Positions 7,290 to 14,487 of a DNA stretch of 23,141 bases are shown here, in pieces; the stretch's first letter is position 1, and every line of letters starts with the position of its first letter. The notes beneath the pieces are model-generated. The model made no database searches and was not told where the DNA came from. It saw only the letters and a list, made by a program, of their open reading frames with translations. Made by a program: the position numbers and the translations under genes. Source of the DNA: a virus. The DNA lies in the IMG/VR virus record IMGVR_UViG_3300046462_000630, positions 1-23,141 of that record; one strand, 5' to 3'.

Positions 7290-7377
7290 ATCTGCCCCCA
7301 ATATTTGATGTATAGAAATATGGAAAAATTGGCCCTGCAGCAGTTGACTACGCAGACCCGACAATGCGTCGAGAGAA

Positions 7378-7686
7378 TCAATGGACCCTGTGGAACGCTT
7401 CGTAGATCATTGAAAACGCGCAGGCAATTGCACTTGATTTACCAAAATCCACGGGATCGTCATTAAGTGGGTAATTGAACACGCCAGAGTGCTTAATTAA
7501 ATTGATATAAGCAGGCTGCAGATCATTTGAGCGGTTCAATTCGTCCAGGACTTCAGTTTCTATCGAATGAATTAGCCGCCAGGTGAGGGGCAATCCTGCA
7601 GTGCGATGGCGGACGACTATCGTATGGATAATTGGCTCTGCGCGTGCAATTACCGCGTCAAATTCGTTCATATCGGTGAGGCGCAT
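7378..7686 (-). CDS. Hypothetical protein, first gene of the LexA-controlled operon
   Basis: 102 residues from the second of two adjacent ATGs (7689 and 7686). TGGAGA lies just upstream, and the 7686 ATG gives six bases after GGAG, the better spacing. A longer open frame to 7785 runs through the promoter and LexA operator and is rejected. The product is a soluble, mostly helical protein, beginning MRLTDMNEFDAVIARAEPII and including HSIETEVLDELNRSN and SSAIACAFSMIYEAFHRVH. No family recognised. As the promoter-proximal gene of an SOS-type operon ending in SRAP it probably acts in DNA damage or prophage induction, but nothing in the sequence says how. Confidence 0.6.
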   Translation of the reverse strand: MRLTDMNEFDAVIARAEPIIHTIVVRHRTAGLPLTWRLIHSIETEVLDELNRSNDLQPAYINLIKHSGVFNYPLNDDPVDFGKSSAIACAFSMIYEAFHRVH

Positions 7687-7708
7687 CATATTCTCCAGAG
7701 TGCAAATA

Positions 7709-7728
7709 TACTGTATGCATGTACAGTA
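7709..7728. promoter_or_regulatory. LexA (SOS) operator
   Basis: TACTGTATGCATGTACAGTA is a perfect 20-base palindrome built on CTG-N10-CAG, the proteobacterial LexA box (E. coli consensus TACTGT-N8-ACAGTA). It lies about 20 bases upstream of the ATG at 7686 and overlaps a minus-strand -10-like TATACT (plus-strand positions 7725-7730). LexA binding would block the leftward operon until DNA damage. There is no rightward gene nearby for it to control. Confidence 0.85.
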
Positions 7729-7754
7729 TAAACGCTTATCGGATTTTTGCTGAA
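7725..7754 (-). promoter_or_regulatory. Candidate promoter of the SOS operon
   Basis: On the minus strand TATACT (7730-7725) is a good -10 hexamer embedded in the LexA box. The -35 is weak: TTCAGC at 7754-7749 with 18-base spacing. The overlap of operator and -10 is typical of LexA-repressed promoters. Exact hexamers are a by-eye call. Confidence 0.45.
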
Positions 7755-7881
7755 ATTCCGCGCAAAGTGCGTTATTTTGCGTCACGCTGACGCAGCCAAC
7801 TTCTCCGCGAACCCCGCCAGGCCTGGAAAGTTGGCGTTTTTGCGAACTGCGTTAAAAGCAGTGCCTTTAACGAAGCCGGCA

Positions 7882-7900
7882 GGCGTGGGGGGGACTGCGA
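7882..7900 (+). other. Candidate cos site
   Basis: GGCGTGGGGGGGACTGCGA resembles the 19-base cohesive ends of P2-group phages as I remember them (P2 GGCGAGGCGGGGAAAGCAC, 186 GGCGTGGCGGGGAAAGCAT), matching the 186 version at 14 of 19 places without gaps. It has the expected orientation and sits beyond the 3' end of the leftward portal gene, where P2 has cos. It is flanked by inverted repeats GCCGGCAG (7875-7882) and CTGCCGGC (7912-7919). The comparison relies on recall. Confidence 0.5.
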
Positions 7901-7906
7901 ATTAAA

Positions 7907-7927
7907 GGCCGCTGCCGGCCAGTTTTT
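7907..7927 (+). terminator. Terminator-like hairpin, rightward
   Basis: GGCCG-CTGC-CGGCC (7907-7920) is followed by AGTTTTT, the form of a short rho-independent terminator on the plus strand. No rightward gene precedes it in the preceding 1.6 kb, so it may instead be part of the cos-region structure. Confidence 0.35.
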
Positions 7928-7954
7928 CATGGCAAGGCAACAATGTCAGGACGA

Positions 7955-7977
7955 TAAAAAAGCCGCACAGGGCGGCT
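7955..7977 (-). terminator. Rho-independent terminator of the Q/P leftward transcript
   Basis: On the minus strand the sequence reads AGCCGC-CCTGT-GCGGCT followed by TTTTTT: a perfect 6-bp GC-rich stem, a 5-base loop and a U-run. It lies 52 bases after the stop of the Zn-finger gene, the last gene of the leftward terminase-portal unit. Confidence 0.82.
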
Positions 7978-8029
7978 CAGATCGATACAGGCGCTGCCGT
8001 TACAACATGGCAGCGGGTTGGGTATACCG

Positions 8030-8239
8030 TCAGCGTCCGGCGCGCCTGTGCGCCTCCTGCTCCTTCTCGTAATCATCCCGGCAATCCGTATTGCAGAACA
8101 GCGCGCCATGGGCGACACGTTCGTCACAGTAATGGCACCGGCCATCGGCTTCCAGCTTAGGCGTGCGGCGCGCATGCGCCATGGCTGCCTTGATGTCCTG
8201 GGCAATGCGCCAGTCGGCGCGGTCGGCTACGTCGCTCAT
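8030..8239 (-). CDS. Small zinc-finger protein downstream of the portal gene
   Basis: 69 residues. An N-terminal helix (DVADRADWRIAQDIKAAM) is followed by CHYC (C35, C38) and CNTDC (C49, C53) within a compact treble-clef-like finger, then a charged tail (DDYEKEQEAHRRAGR). Small zinc-finger proteins of this kind are known in prophages of Burkholderiales, and the finger also recalls DksA/TraR-like and FCS-type fingers, but no function is established to my knowledge. Its ATG overlaps the portal stop codon (ATGA), so it is translationally coupled to gpQ and expressed as a late gene. The terminator at 7955-7977 closes the unit. Confidence 0.75.
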   Translation of the reverse strand: MSDVADRADWRIAQDIKAAMAHARRTPKLEADGRCHYCDERVAHGALFCNTDCRDDYEKEQEAHRRAGR

Positions 8240-9291
8240 GCTGCTTTCCCTTCCATGTTCCCCAATGCGTATTCGCTAAATTTCACTACCTCTTCCCCCA
8301 TCCATTCATTGATCGTTAAGAACTGCGATTGCAGCGGCACCAGCTCGTTGCGGGCGAACACGCGCGCCGCCGGCTCGACCGCGCCGAAGCCGCCGGCATT
8401 GCTGGGCATGATCCCCATCAACTGCGGCGGCACGCGGTGCGCCGCCAGCAGGTCGTCCCTGGTCACGCCCTTGATGTTAAAAAATTCGTCCTTCGCGGCG
8501 ACCTCGGACACCGGCAGGATCTGAATGCCGTCTTTCTTGCCCCCTGGTGCGTACATGAAGACGTTGCGAAAATTGCCCGGCCCCTTGCTATCCCGTAGCG
8601 CCGTGCGCAGCTTGTCCACGTCCTTGATGTCCTGGGCGGCATCGGTCATGTAGAGAATGAAGCCGGCGTGAGAGCCGTTCTTGTAATACTTGCGTCGGAA
8701 CAGCGTGGCCGATTCGTTGAGCCAGGCCGACTGCAAGGCGGACAGGTATTGCGGCAGGCCGTACACCTCCTGGTTCACATCGGGATCCATCAAGTGAAAT
8801 ACCGTCCCCCTGGGGAAGGCGTGTTCTTGCTTCCATCCCTGCACAAAGAAATAGTTATCCAGCTCCTGTCCGCGCCGCGTGTACTTGGCGAGCGAATGGG
8901 TCAACTGCACCAGTCGACCCGTGCGGCTGCTGCGCTGTTCAGGGTAGGCGTTGCCAAAAGTCAGGAAATCCAGCGCCAGGCGTTTAAACGTATCCCGCGA
9001 CAGGTATTTGTTCGGCAGGAAGGTCGAGGTCAGAATATTGGTTTTGAAATAGATCGCGCTGCTATGGTGGACGCTGGCGTTAAACGATTTCGCCAGGCCC
9101 TGCCAGCTGACTGGCGGCTCGTACCAGCGGCCATTGAGCCAGCATTCCAGATTCTCCATGATGTCGGCCTGGTCCAGCACCGGCATCGGGTCGCCGAACG
9201 AGAACGCCTCCATGGACGGCGCCGGCGGCGCTACTTGGTCGGACGGAGCCATGGTCCCTTGTTGGGTCCGCTTAAAACGTTGTTTCTTCAT
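8236..9291 (-). CDS. Q: Portal protein gpQ
   Basis: 351 residues, the size of P2 gpQ (344). It shows the PBSX/P2 portal pattern: CWLNGRWYEPPVSWQGLAK near 51-69, NAYPEQRSSRTGRLVQL near 114-130, then the stem/crown region with GGKKDGIQILPVSE and the conserved HRVPPQLMGIMPSNAGGFG near 285-303. Twelve copies form the ring at one head vertex through which DNA is packaged by the terminase and to which the tail attaches. Its ATG overlaps the terminase stop codon (ATGA), and it is followed by the coupled Zn-finger gene. Confidence 0.96.
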   Translation of the reverse strand: MKKQRFKRTQQGTMAPSDQVAPPAPSMEAFSFGDPMPVLDQADIMENLECWLNGRWYEPPVSWQGLAKSFNASVHHSSAIYFKTNILTSTFLPNKYLSRDTFKRLALDFLTFGNAYPEQRSSRTGRLVQLTHSLAKYTRRGQELDNYFFVQGWKQEHAFPRGTVFHLMDPDVNQEVYGLPQYLSALQSAWLNESATLFRRKYYKNGSHAGFILYMTDAAQDIKDVDKLRTALRDSKGPGNFRNVFMYAPGGKKDGIQILPVSEVAAKDEFFNIKGVTRDDLLAAHRVPPQLMGIMPSNAGGFGAVEPAARVFARNELVPLQSQFLTINEWMGEEVVKFSEYALGNMEGKAA

Positions 9292-11123
9292 CCCGTAAAA
9301 ATCTCCATAAATGAGGTGGTGGCTTTCGATATGCCCTCAATCGGTTCGTGATCGAGCGCGTGCATGCAGGCCCAGGCCAGGTCGGCATGGCCGGTTTCGT
9401 CGGTGCGGCCAGCGTCATACGTGACCTGCCTGCCGCTGGCCGTAATGGTTTTGCGGATCGCCATGAATGCCTGGGCCAGGTCGGTGGCGCCGGCGTCGAA
9501 TTCCAGGCGCCCCTTGCTGATCACGTCCTTGGCCTTCAAGACCATGCGAACCTTGACCTCGGCGGAATAGTTGATGGCGGTCGCGTTCGGAAAGAACTGC
9601 TTCACAATCGGAAAGACACCAATACCCATGCCGGTCGTGTCGATGCCGATATAGTCGACCTGGTAGCGCAGGGTCATTTGCCGGATGGCTTCGGCCTGAG
9701 CCGCGAAATCCATGCCCCGCCATTGGTGTCGCTCCAGGACACGGAACTTGCCGCCGGCGACCAGCGGCGGCGCCAGCACCACACAGCCGGCGCTGTCGCC
9801 TGTCAGCGAGGGGTCGTAGCCGATCCAGACCGAGCGGTAGCCGAAGGGGCGCGCCGCAAACGGTTTGACGTCGTCCCAAGCTTCCCAGGAATCGACCATG
9901 CAGCGCTGCAGCTCGGCCAGCGGGAATATCGATGTGGTGTCATCGATAAAATTGCACATCAGGAGGTTTTCGAACTGGTCGGGGCTGTATTCGAAATTGC
10001 GCAGCTCATCGATGTCGAACAGATTGCAGCCGCCGCGCTCGGCATCCAGGATGGTCACGATCTGGCGCCAGATCTTGTCCTGTCCCGTAAAACCGCTCAT
10101 CAGCTTCGCATGGCTGATATCAATCTTGACCTGGTCGGTTTTGGGACGGCGCTTGTTGAACAACTCGCCAGTCCAGAATGGATACGCCTGGTGTGTGGTC
10201 GATGATGGCGTCGAAAAATAGGTCTTGCGCCATTGCTTGTGCAGCGCCATACCGGAGGCGACTTTGTTCAATTCCTGGAAATTGTGGGTCCAGAAGAATT
10301 CGTCAAAGTAGAAGTTGCCGTGATAGCCCTGGGCTGTTCTCGCATTGGTCCCCAGGAAATACAGGTGCGCGCCGTTCGGCAGCACAATCGGGTCGCCCGA
10401 CAATTCCACGCCGGCTGCTTCCTTAGCGAACTGGACGATGTACTGCTTGAAGACATGGGCCTGCGCCTTCGATGCCGACAGAAAAATCTGATTGCGACCC
10501 GTCGCCAGGGCGTCGGCCAGCGCTTCGCGGGCAAAGTACCAGGTCGCGCCGATCTGGCGCGATTTCAGAATGACCCGCGTGCGCTCATGGCCGTTGCGAT
10601 ACCAGACCTTTTGATAGTCGAACAGCGAATCGCGGAAGGCATCGAGTAACTGGCTTTGCTGTTCTTCGCTGAAATCGTTGCGGGTCGGCTTCTTCTTCGG
10701 GCCGGCATTGCGCTTATCCAGGTTCGGATTGAGATCCGCCTCATTGCCGCCGCCGTCATAGCGGCGCTTGCGCGACATCTGCACCAGGGAGCGCGTCAAT
10801 AAATCGATTTCCTTGAAATCGCTGCCGGTCTTGACCTCCTTGCCGACCAGCTGCACCATGCGCGCCTCAATCGTGCCCTCTACACGGTCGATGGCCGTCG
10901 ACAAGTGCCATTTGTCGCGCTCCTTCCAGCTGGCGACCGTGCTGCGCTTGATCTTTAGATGCTTGGCAATCGAGGAAATGCGCCAGCCCTGCCAGTACAG
11001 GCTGCGGGCGGCGTCGCGCATGGCGGCCGGATCGTCGACAACGGCTGTGAACTTTGCGGGTATGCCTGGCGCGCGCGTGGAGCTGCGTTTGGCTGATTTG
11101 GATTGGACGGGCTTGATTAACAT
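9288..11123 (-). CDS. P: Terminase large (ATPase) subunit gpP
   Basis: 611 residues from the ATG at 11123, giving MLIKPVQ; a frame extension to 11273 would run into the divergent promoter region and the opposing gene O. An N-terminal helix-turn-helix (about 40-68, YWQGWRISSIAKHLKIKRST) is typical of gpP. The motor has a Walker A-like KSRQIGAT (187-194) and a Walker B FYFDEFFW (271-278). The C-terminal RNase H-like nuclease carries acidic motifs in VWIGYDPSLTGDSAG, YIGIDTTGMGIG and GHADLAWACMHAL. It cuts cos concatemers or circles and pumps DNA through gpQ with the small subunit gpM. It is divergent from gene O, with which it shares a 140-base promoter region. Confidence 0.96.
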   Translation of the reverse strand: MLIKPVQSKSAKRSSTRAPGIPAKFTAVVDDPAAMRDAARSLYWQGWRISSIAKHLKIKRSTVASWKERDKWHLSTAIDRVEGTIEARMVQLVGKEVKTGSDFKEIDLLTRSLVQMSRKRRYDGGGNEADLNPNLDKRNAGPKKKPTRNDFSEEQQSQLLDAFRDSLFDYQKVWYRNGHERTRVILKSRQIGATWYFAREALADALATGRNQIFLSASKAQAHVFKQYIVQFAKEAAGVELSGDPIVLPNGAHLYFLGTNARTAQGYHGNFYFDEFFWTHNFQELNKVASGMALHKQWRKTYFSTPSSTTHQAYPFWTGELFNKRRPKTDQVKIDISHAKLMSGFTGQDKIWRQIVTILDAERGGCNLFDIDELRNFEYSPDQFENLLMCNFIDDTTSIFPLAELQRCMVDSWEAWDDVKPFAARPFGYRSVWIGYDPSLTGDSAGCVVLAPPLVAGGKFRVLERHQWRGMDFAAQAEAIRQMTLRYQVDYIGIDTTGMGIGVFPIVKQFFPNATAINYSAEVKVRMVLKAKDVISKGRLEFDAGATDLAQAFMAIRKTITASGRQVTYDAGRTDETGHADLAWACMHALDHEPIEGISKATTSFMEIFTG

Positions 11124-11199
11124 GCCGCCAGCGTAGAGGGCAACGCGGGTAAAAGCCCTTGTCAGGAAGTCGGTAAGACAGTTATCAACCCGCTGCCGA

Positions 11200-11218
11200 T
11201 TGTTGAGCGGCGCAACAA
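11200..11218. promoter_or_regulatory. Palindrome in the P/O divergent promoter region, candidate late-activator site
   Basis: TTGTTG-AGCGGCG-CAACAA is a perfect 6-bp-arm inverted repeat placed between the divergent starts of P (11123) and O (11264). P2 late promoters are switched on by Ogr at TGT-N12-ACA dyads; here the spacing is TGT-N11-ACA, so the match is close but not exact. A related TTG-N13-CAA dyad lies before gene V (19095-19113). Confidence 0.35.
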
Positions 11219-11263
11219 ACCGGACCATGGCGGTATTCGAACTTTGTGAGTATCGCCGCCACC

Positions 11264-12124
11264 ATGTCCACACCGACCGCCAAGCCCGTAGCAGGTAAGC
11301 AATCCAAATTCTTCCGCGTCGCCGTCGAAGGCGCCACCACCGATGGCCGCGTGATTGACCGCAGCTTTATCGAGCAGATGGCCGCTACCTTCAATCGGCA
11401 ACTCTATGGCGCCCGTGTCTGGCTGGAACACCTGCGCAGCACCTTGCCGGACGGTCCATTTAAAGCCTATGGCGATGTGCTGGCGGTGAAGGCCGAAGAG
11501 GTGGTACTGGGCGGCGCAAAAAAACTGGCACTGTTCGCGCAGATCTCCCCTACCCCTGAACTGGTCGCCATGAACCAGGCGCGCCAGAAGATCTATACCA
11601 GCATCGAGATCAATCCGAAGTTTGCCGACACCGGCGAGGCTTACCTGGTCGGCCTGGCTGTCACCGACAGCCCCGCCAGTCTGGGCACCGAAATGTTGTC
11701 GTTCGCCGCGCAGCACCCCGACAGCAATCCGCTTGCCAGCCGCAAGCAAGATCCCGACAACCTGTTTACGGCGGCGATTGAGGTCGCGCTGGAATTCGAG
11801 GATATCCCCCCACCTGAACCCGAAGGAATCAAATTGTCCGACACCCTCAAAAACCTGTTGAAACGCTTTTCCACAAAGACCGCCGGCGACGATGCGCGTT
11901 TCGGTGAACTGGTCGACGCCGTCGAGACCCTGGCAACGCATGCGAATCTGAGCGCGGACGAATTCGCGGAAGAAAAGAAGCGCGTCGACACCCTGGAAGC
12001 CGCGTTGCAAAAGACGAATGACGAATTTGCAGCATTCAAGCAACAGGTCGAGACCACCGACGCGAACCCGACGCACCGCCCCGCTGCGACCGGCGGCGCC
12101 GGCGACCTGGAAACCGAATTCTAA
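11264..12124 (+). CDS. O: Capsid scaffolding protein/protease gpO
   Basis: 286 residues from the ATG at 11264, giving MSTPTAKPVAGKQSKFFRV; a GTG at 11246 would add six residues. P2 gpO is 284 residues. The N-terminal half is the serine protease, with the likely triad D27 (TTDGRV), H56 (WLEHLR) and the serine in SPASLGTE (136-143). The C-terminal half is helical and charged, with a coiled-coil stretch (about 215-265) that acts as internal scaffold for gpN. It self-cleaves and trims gpN, gpO and gpQ during maturation. It opens the rightward head operon, 58 bases before gpN. Confidence 0.94.
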   Translation: MSTPTAKPVAGKQSKFFRVAVEGATTDGRVIDRSFIEQMAATFNRQLYGARVWLEHLRSTLPDGPFKAYGDVLAVKAEEVVLGGAKKLALFAQISPTPELVAMNQARQKIYTSIEINPKFADTGEAYLVGLAVTDSPASLGTEMLSFAAQHPDSNPLASRKQDPDNLFTAAIEVALEFEDIPPPEPEGIKLSDTLKNLLKRFSTKTAGDDARFGELVDAVETLATHANLSADEFAEEKKRVDTLEAALQKTNDEFAAFKQQVETTDANPTHRPAATGGAGDLETEF

Positions 12125-12179
12125 GCGCCGCTCCCGTTCACAACGATCACAGACCTCACATAGTCAGGAGTAACCCCGC

Positions 12180-13184
12180 ATGAAAAAACATACCCGCTTA
12201 GCCTTCGATAAATACGCCCAGCGCCTGGCGCAATTGAACGACACCGCCAGCGTCGCCCAAACCTTCGGCGTCGACCCGAGCATCCAGCAGAAGCTGGAAA
12301 CCAAGATCCAGGAGTCCAGCGAATTCCTGGGCAAGATCAACGTCATTGGCGTGACCGAACAGGAAGGTGACAAGCTGGGCCTGGGCATTTCCGGCCCGAT
12401 TGCCGGTCGCACCAATACCGACAAGGGCGACCGCAAGACCCGGGATTTGGCGTCCCTGGACGACCAGCGCTACCGCTGCGAAAAAACCAATTTCGACACC
12501 CACATCAAGTATCAGACCCTGGACGCCTGGGCCAAATTCCCCGATTTCCAGCAACGCATCGCCAATGTGATCTTGCAGCGCCAGGCGCTGGACCGCATGG
12601 TGATCGGCTTCCATGGCACCAGCGTTGCCGCCGATACCGACATTGTGAAATATCCCATGCTGGAAGATGTCAATATCGGTTGGCTGGAACACTACCGCCG
12701 GCAGGCGCCGCAGCGCGTGCTGCATGAAGGTAAGACGCCTGGCAAAGTGGTCATCGGCGCCGGCGGCGACTATGCCAACCTGGACGCGACCGTGTTCGAC
12801 GCCCTCAACCTGCTCGATCCCTGGTATCAGAAAGATGCCGGCCTGGTCGCCATCGTAGGCCGGGCACTGTTGCACGATAAATATTTCCCGCTGGTGAACA
12901 CCAAGCAGGCGCCGACCGAGACCCTGGCCGCCGACATCGTCATCAGCCAGAAACGGATCGGCGGCCTGCAGGCGGCGACGGTTCCGTATTTCCCCGACAA
13001 CACCATCCTGATTACCCGTTTCGACAATCTGTCGATCTACTGGCAGGAATCGGCGCGCCGGCGCCGGGTGGTTGACGAAGCCAAGCGCGACCGTATCGAA
13101 AACTACGAATCGTCCAATGATGCCTATGTGATCGAAGACTACGGCCTGGGCGCCATGATCGAAAACATCGAACTGGTGGCCTGA
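12180..13184 (+). CDS. N: Major capsid protein gpN
   Basis: 334 residues (P2 gpN 357). The N-terminus, MKKHTRLAFDKYAQRLAQLN, is the segment removed by gpO in P2. The HK97-fold body follows with the family signature LGLGISGPIAGRTNT near 64-78, the ALDRMVIGFHGTSVA stretch near 139-153, and a C-terminal FDNLSIYWQESARRR and ENYESSNDAYVIEDY. It forms the icosahedral shell with gpO as scaffold. AGGAG lies about 11 bases upstream of the ATG. Gene M follows after one base. Confidence 0.96.
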   Translation: MKKHTRLAFDKYAQRLAQLNDTASVAQTFGVDPSIQQKLETKIQESSEFLGKINVIGVTEQEGDKLGLGISGPIAGRTNTDKGDRKTRDLASLDDQRYRCEKTNFDTHIKYQTLDAWAKFPDFQQRIANVILQRQALDRMVIGFHGTSVAADTDIVKYPMLEDVNIGWLEHYRRQAPQRVLHEGKTPGKVVIGAGGDYANLDATVFDALNLLDPWYQKDAGLVAIVGRALLHDKYFPLVNTKQAPTETLAADIVISQKRIGGLQAATVPYFPDNTILITRFDNLSIYWQESARRRRVVDEAKRDRIENYESSNDAYVIEDYGLGAMIENIELVA

Positions 13185-13185
13185 C

Positions 13186-13899
13186 ATGGCGGAACTCTCT
13201 CCCGCCCAGCGCCATAAGGCCCGCGTCCTGGCCGAGCGCGCCGCCGCCGACGCCCAGCCGGGCGGTATGACCGGCGGCACTGCCTACGAAATGATGATGT
13301 ACAAGCTGGCGAACGACTGCAGGAGCCTAGGTAGCATCCAGTCGGTGGCGCGCAAGATCGAAGTCAAGGCCAAGCTGCTGCCGGAGTACCAGGACTGGAT
13401 CGACGCGGTGCTGTCCGCCGGCAAGGGCGGCCAGGACGATGTCTTTACGACGCTCCTGGTCTGGCATATCGACACCGGGGACTATGCGCGAGCGGTCGAC
13501 ATGGCCCGTTACGCGATCCAGCACAAGCTGGCCCTGCCGGACCAATACAGCCGCGACATCCCGACCATGCTGCTCGATGAGTTCTCTACAGCGTATGCCA
13601 GCGGCAAGCTGGCCGAGGATCCGGCACTGGCTATCGACATCCTGGCGCAGGTCCAGCTGTTGACGGAACACTGCGACGCGCCGGACCAGGCGCGGGCCAA
13701 GCTGTTCAAGGCCGCTGCCTACGCGATGATCGCGGTCCTTGACCAGGCCGGCAACGAATTGTTGACAGCTTCCCAGCTTCCGCAGGCGGAGGCCGCCCAC
13801 CAGCTGATGGAGCGCGCTGTGGCGTTGTTCCCTGGCGTTGGAGTGAAACAGGTTATGGACCGGCTGCGCACGCGCATTTTAAAGGCCGTACCCGGCTAA
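13186..13899 (+). CDS. M: Terminase small (endonuclease) subunit gpM
   Basis: 237 residues (P2 gpM 247). The helical protein starts MAELSPAQRHKARVLA and contains the gpM-type VLSAGKGGQDDVFTTLLVWHIDTGDYARAVDMARYAI region (split here over about 84-120), then a C-terminal helical repeat-like part ending RTRILKAVPG. In P2, gpM recognises cos and with gpP makes the staggered cut. It starts one base after the gpN stop. The substrate should be the candidate cos at 7882-7900. Confidence 0.93.
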   Translation: MAELSPAQRHKARVLAERAAADAQPGGMTGGTAYEMMMYKLANDCRSLGSIQSVARKIEVKAKLLPEYQDWIDAVLSAGKGGQDDVFTTLLVWHIDTGDYARAVDMARYAIQHKLALPDQYSRDIPTMLLDEFSTAYASGKLAEDPALAIDILAQVQLLTEHCDAPDQARAKLFKAAAYAMIAVLDQAGNELLTASQLPQAEAAHQLMERAVALFPGVGVKQVMDRLRTRILKAVPG

Positions 13900-13995
13900 A
13901 CGAGCACCCCTGGCGCACGGCGGCGCGGGTCGATGAACAAATCATTGCGCTGTCGTTCTGACGCCCGCCCACCGCCGATTTTTAAGAAATGACTT

Positions 13996-14487
13996 ATGAG
14001 CTTTATAGCCGTCGAATCGTCGACACCCATTCATCCGCCATCGCCCGCTGCCGCCATTGTCGAAAACGATGGTTTCTACGTGGACATCCAGCTATCCCAG
14101 ATGCGCGACGCGGAACGCCTGGACGGCACCGTGACCGATGTACGGCTACGGCAAGCGGTCATTGCCGCCGTCCTGCACGTCAACAACGAGCTGCGGGACT
14201 GGAAGCTGGGGCAAGTCGCCGCCGGCTATGCCTCGCTGGCAGCCGTGCCGGCAGACCGGATCGACCGGGAAAGCATTCTCATTGCCCACTACCGGCGCGC
14301 CGTCTATTGCTGGGCCAAGGCAGATCTGACCGAGAGATATCGTGATTTCGACAGCACCGCGTCGTCCCTGAACGACAAGAAGACCATGGAAGCGCTGGAC
14401 TTGGCGCCAAGTGACCAGCGCCGTAACGCCCATTGGGCCATCGCCGACATCATCGGTCGGCCCCATGTCACGGTGGAGCTGATCTGA
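13996..14487 (+). CDS. L: Head completion/stabilisation protein gpL
   Basis: 163 residues (P2 gpL 169). It has the family's IVENDGFYVDIQLSQMRDA opening and helical middle (VRLRQAVIAAVLHVNNEL), plus the HYRRAVYCWAKADLTERYRD segment. gpL plugs the portal after packaging so the tail can attach. The 96-base gap before it holds no visible gene or clear promoter. Its stop overlaps the gpX start (TGATG). Confidence 0.94.
   Translation: MSFIAVESSTPIHPPSPAAAIVENDGFYVDIQLSQMRDAERLDGTVTDVRLRQAVIAAVLHVNNELRDWKLGQVAAGYASLAAVPADRIDRESILIAHYRRAVYCWAKADLTERYRDFDSTASSLNDKKTMEALDLAPSDQRRNAHWAIADIIGRPHVTVELI

Larger units (their letters stand above)
7687..8029. other. Intergenic region between SOS operon and portal module, dyad-rich, cos side
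   Basis: 343 bases without a credible gene. From left to right it holds the SOS promoter/operator, a 7-bp-arm palindrome (TGCGTCA-CGC-TGACGCA, 7778-7794), a nested hairpin (GCCAACTT at 7795-7802 paired with AAGTTGGC at 7828-7835 around the palindrome CCAGGCCTGG at 7817-7826, then GTTTTT), a cos-like sequence (7882-7900), a plus-strand terminator-like hairpin (7907-7927) and a minus-strand terminator (7955-7977). In P2 the cos site lies in the corresponding place beyond gene Q. Confidence 0.6.

Noticed and set aside
7690-7785. Extension of the first SOS-operon gene upstream of 7689
   Set aside because: It runs through the LexA box and -10 element; a ribosome binding site supports the internal ATG.
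9348-10205. 285-codon plus-strand frame inside the terminase gene
   Set aside because: Antisense to gpP, whose ATPase and nuclease motifs are clear.
11162-12076. 304-codon minus-strand frame opposite gene O
   Set aside because: Antisense to the well-supported gpO and crossing into the divergent promoter region; compositionally a shadow.
12198-13280. 360-codon open frame on the minus strand opposite the major capsid gene
   Set aside because: It is the antisense shadow of gpN; GC-rich codon bias keeps the opposite frame open, and it shows no domain or ribosome binding site.
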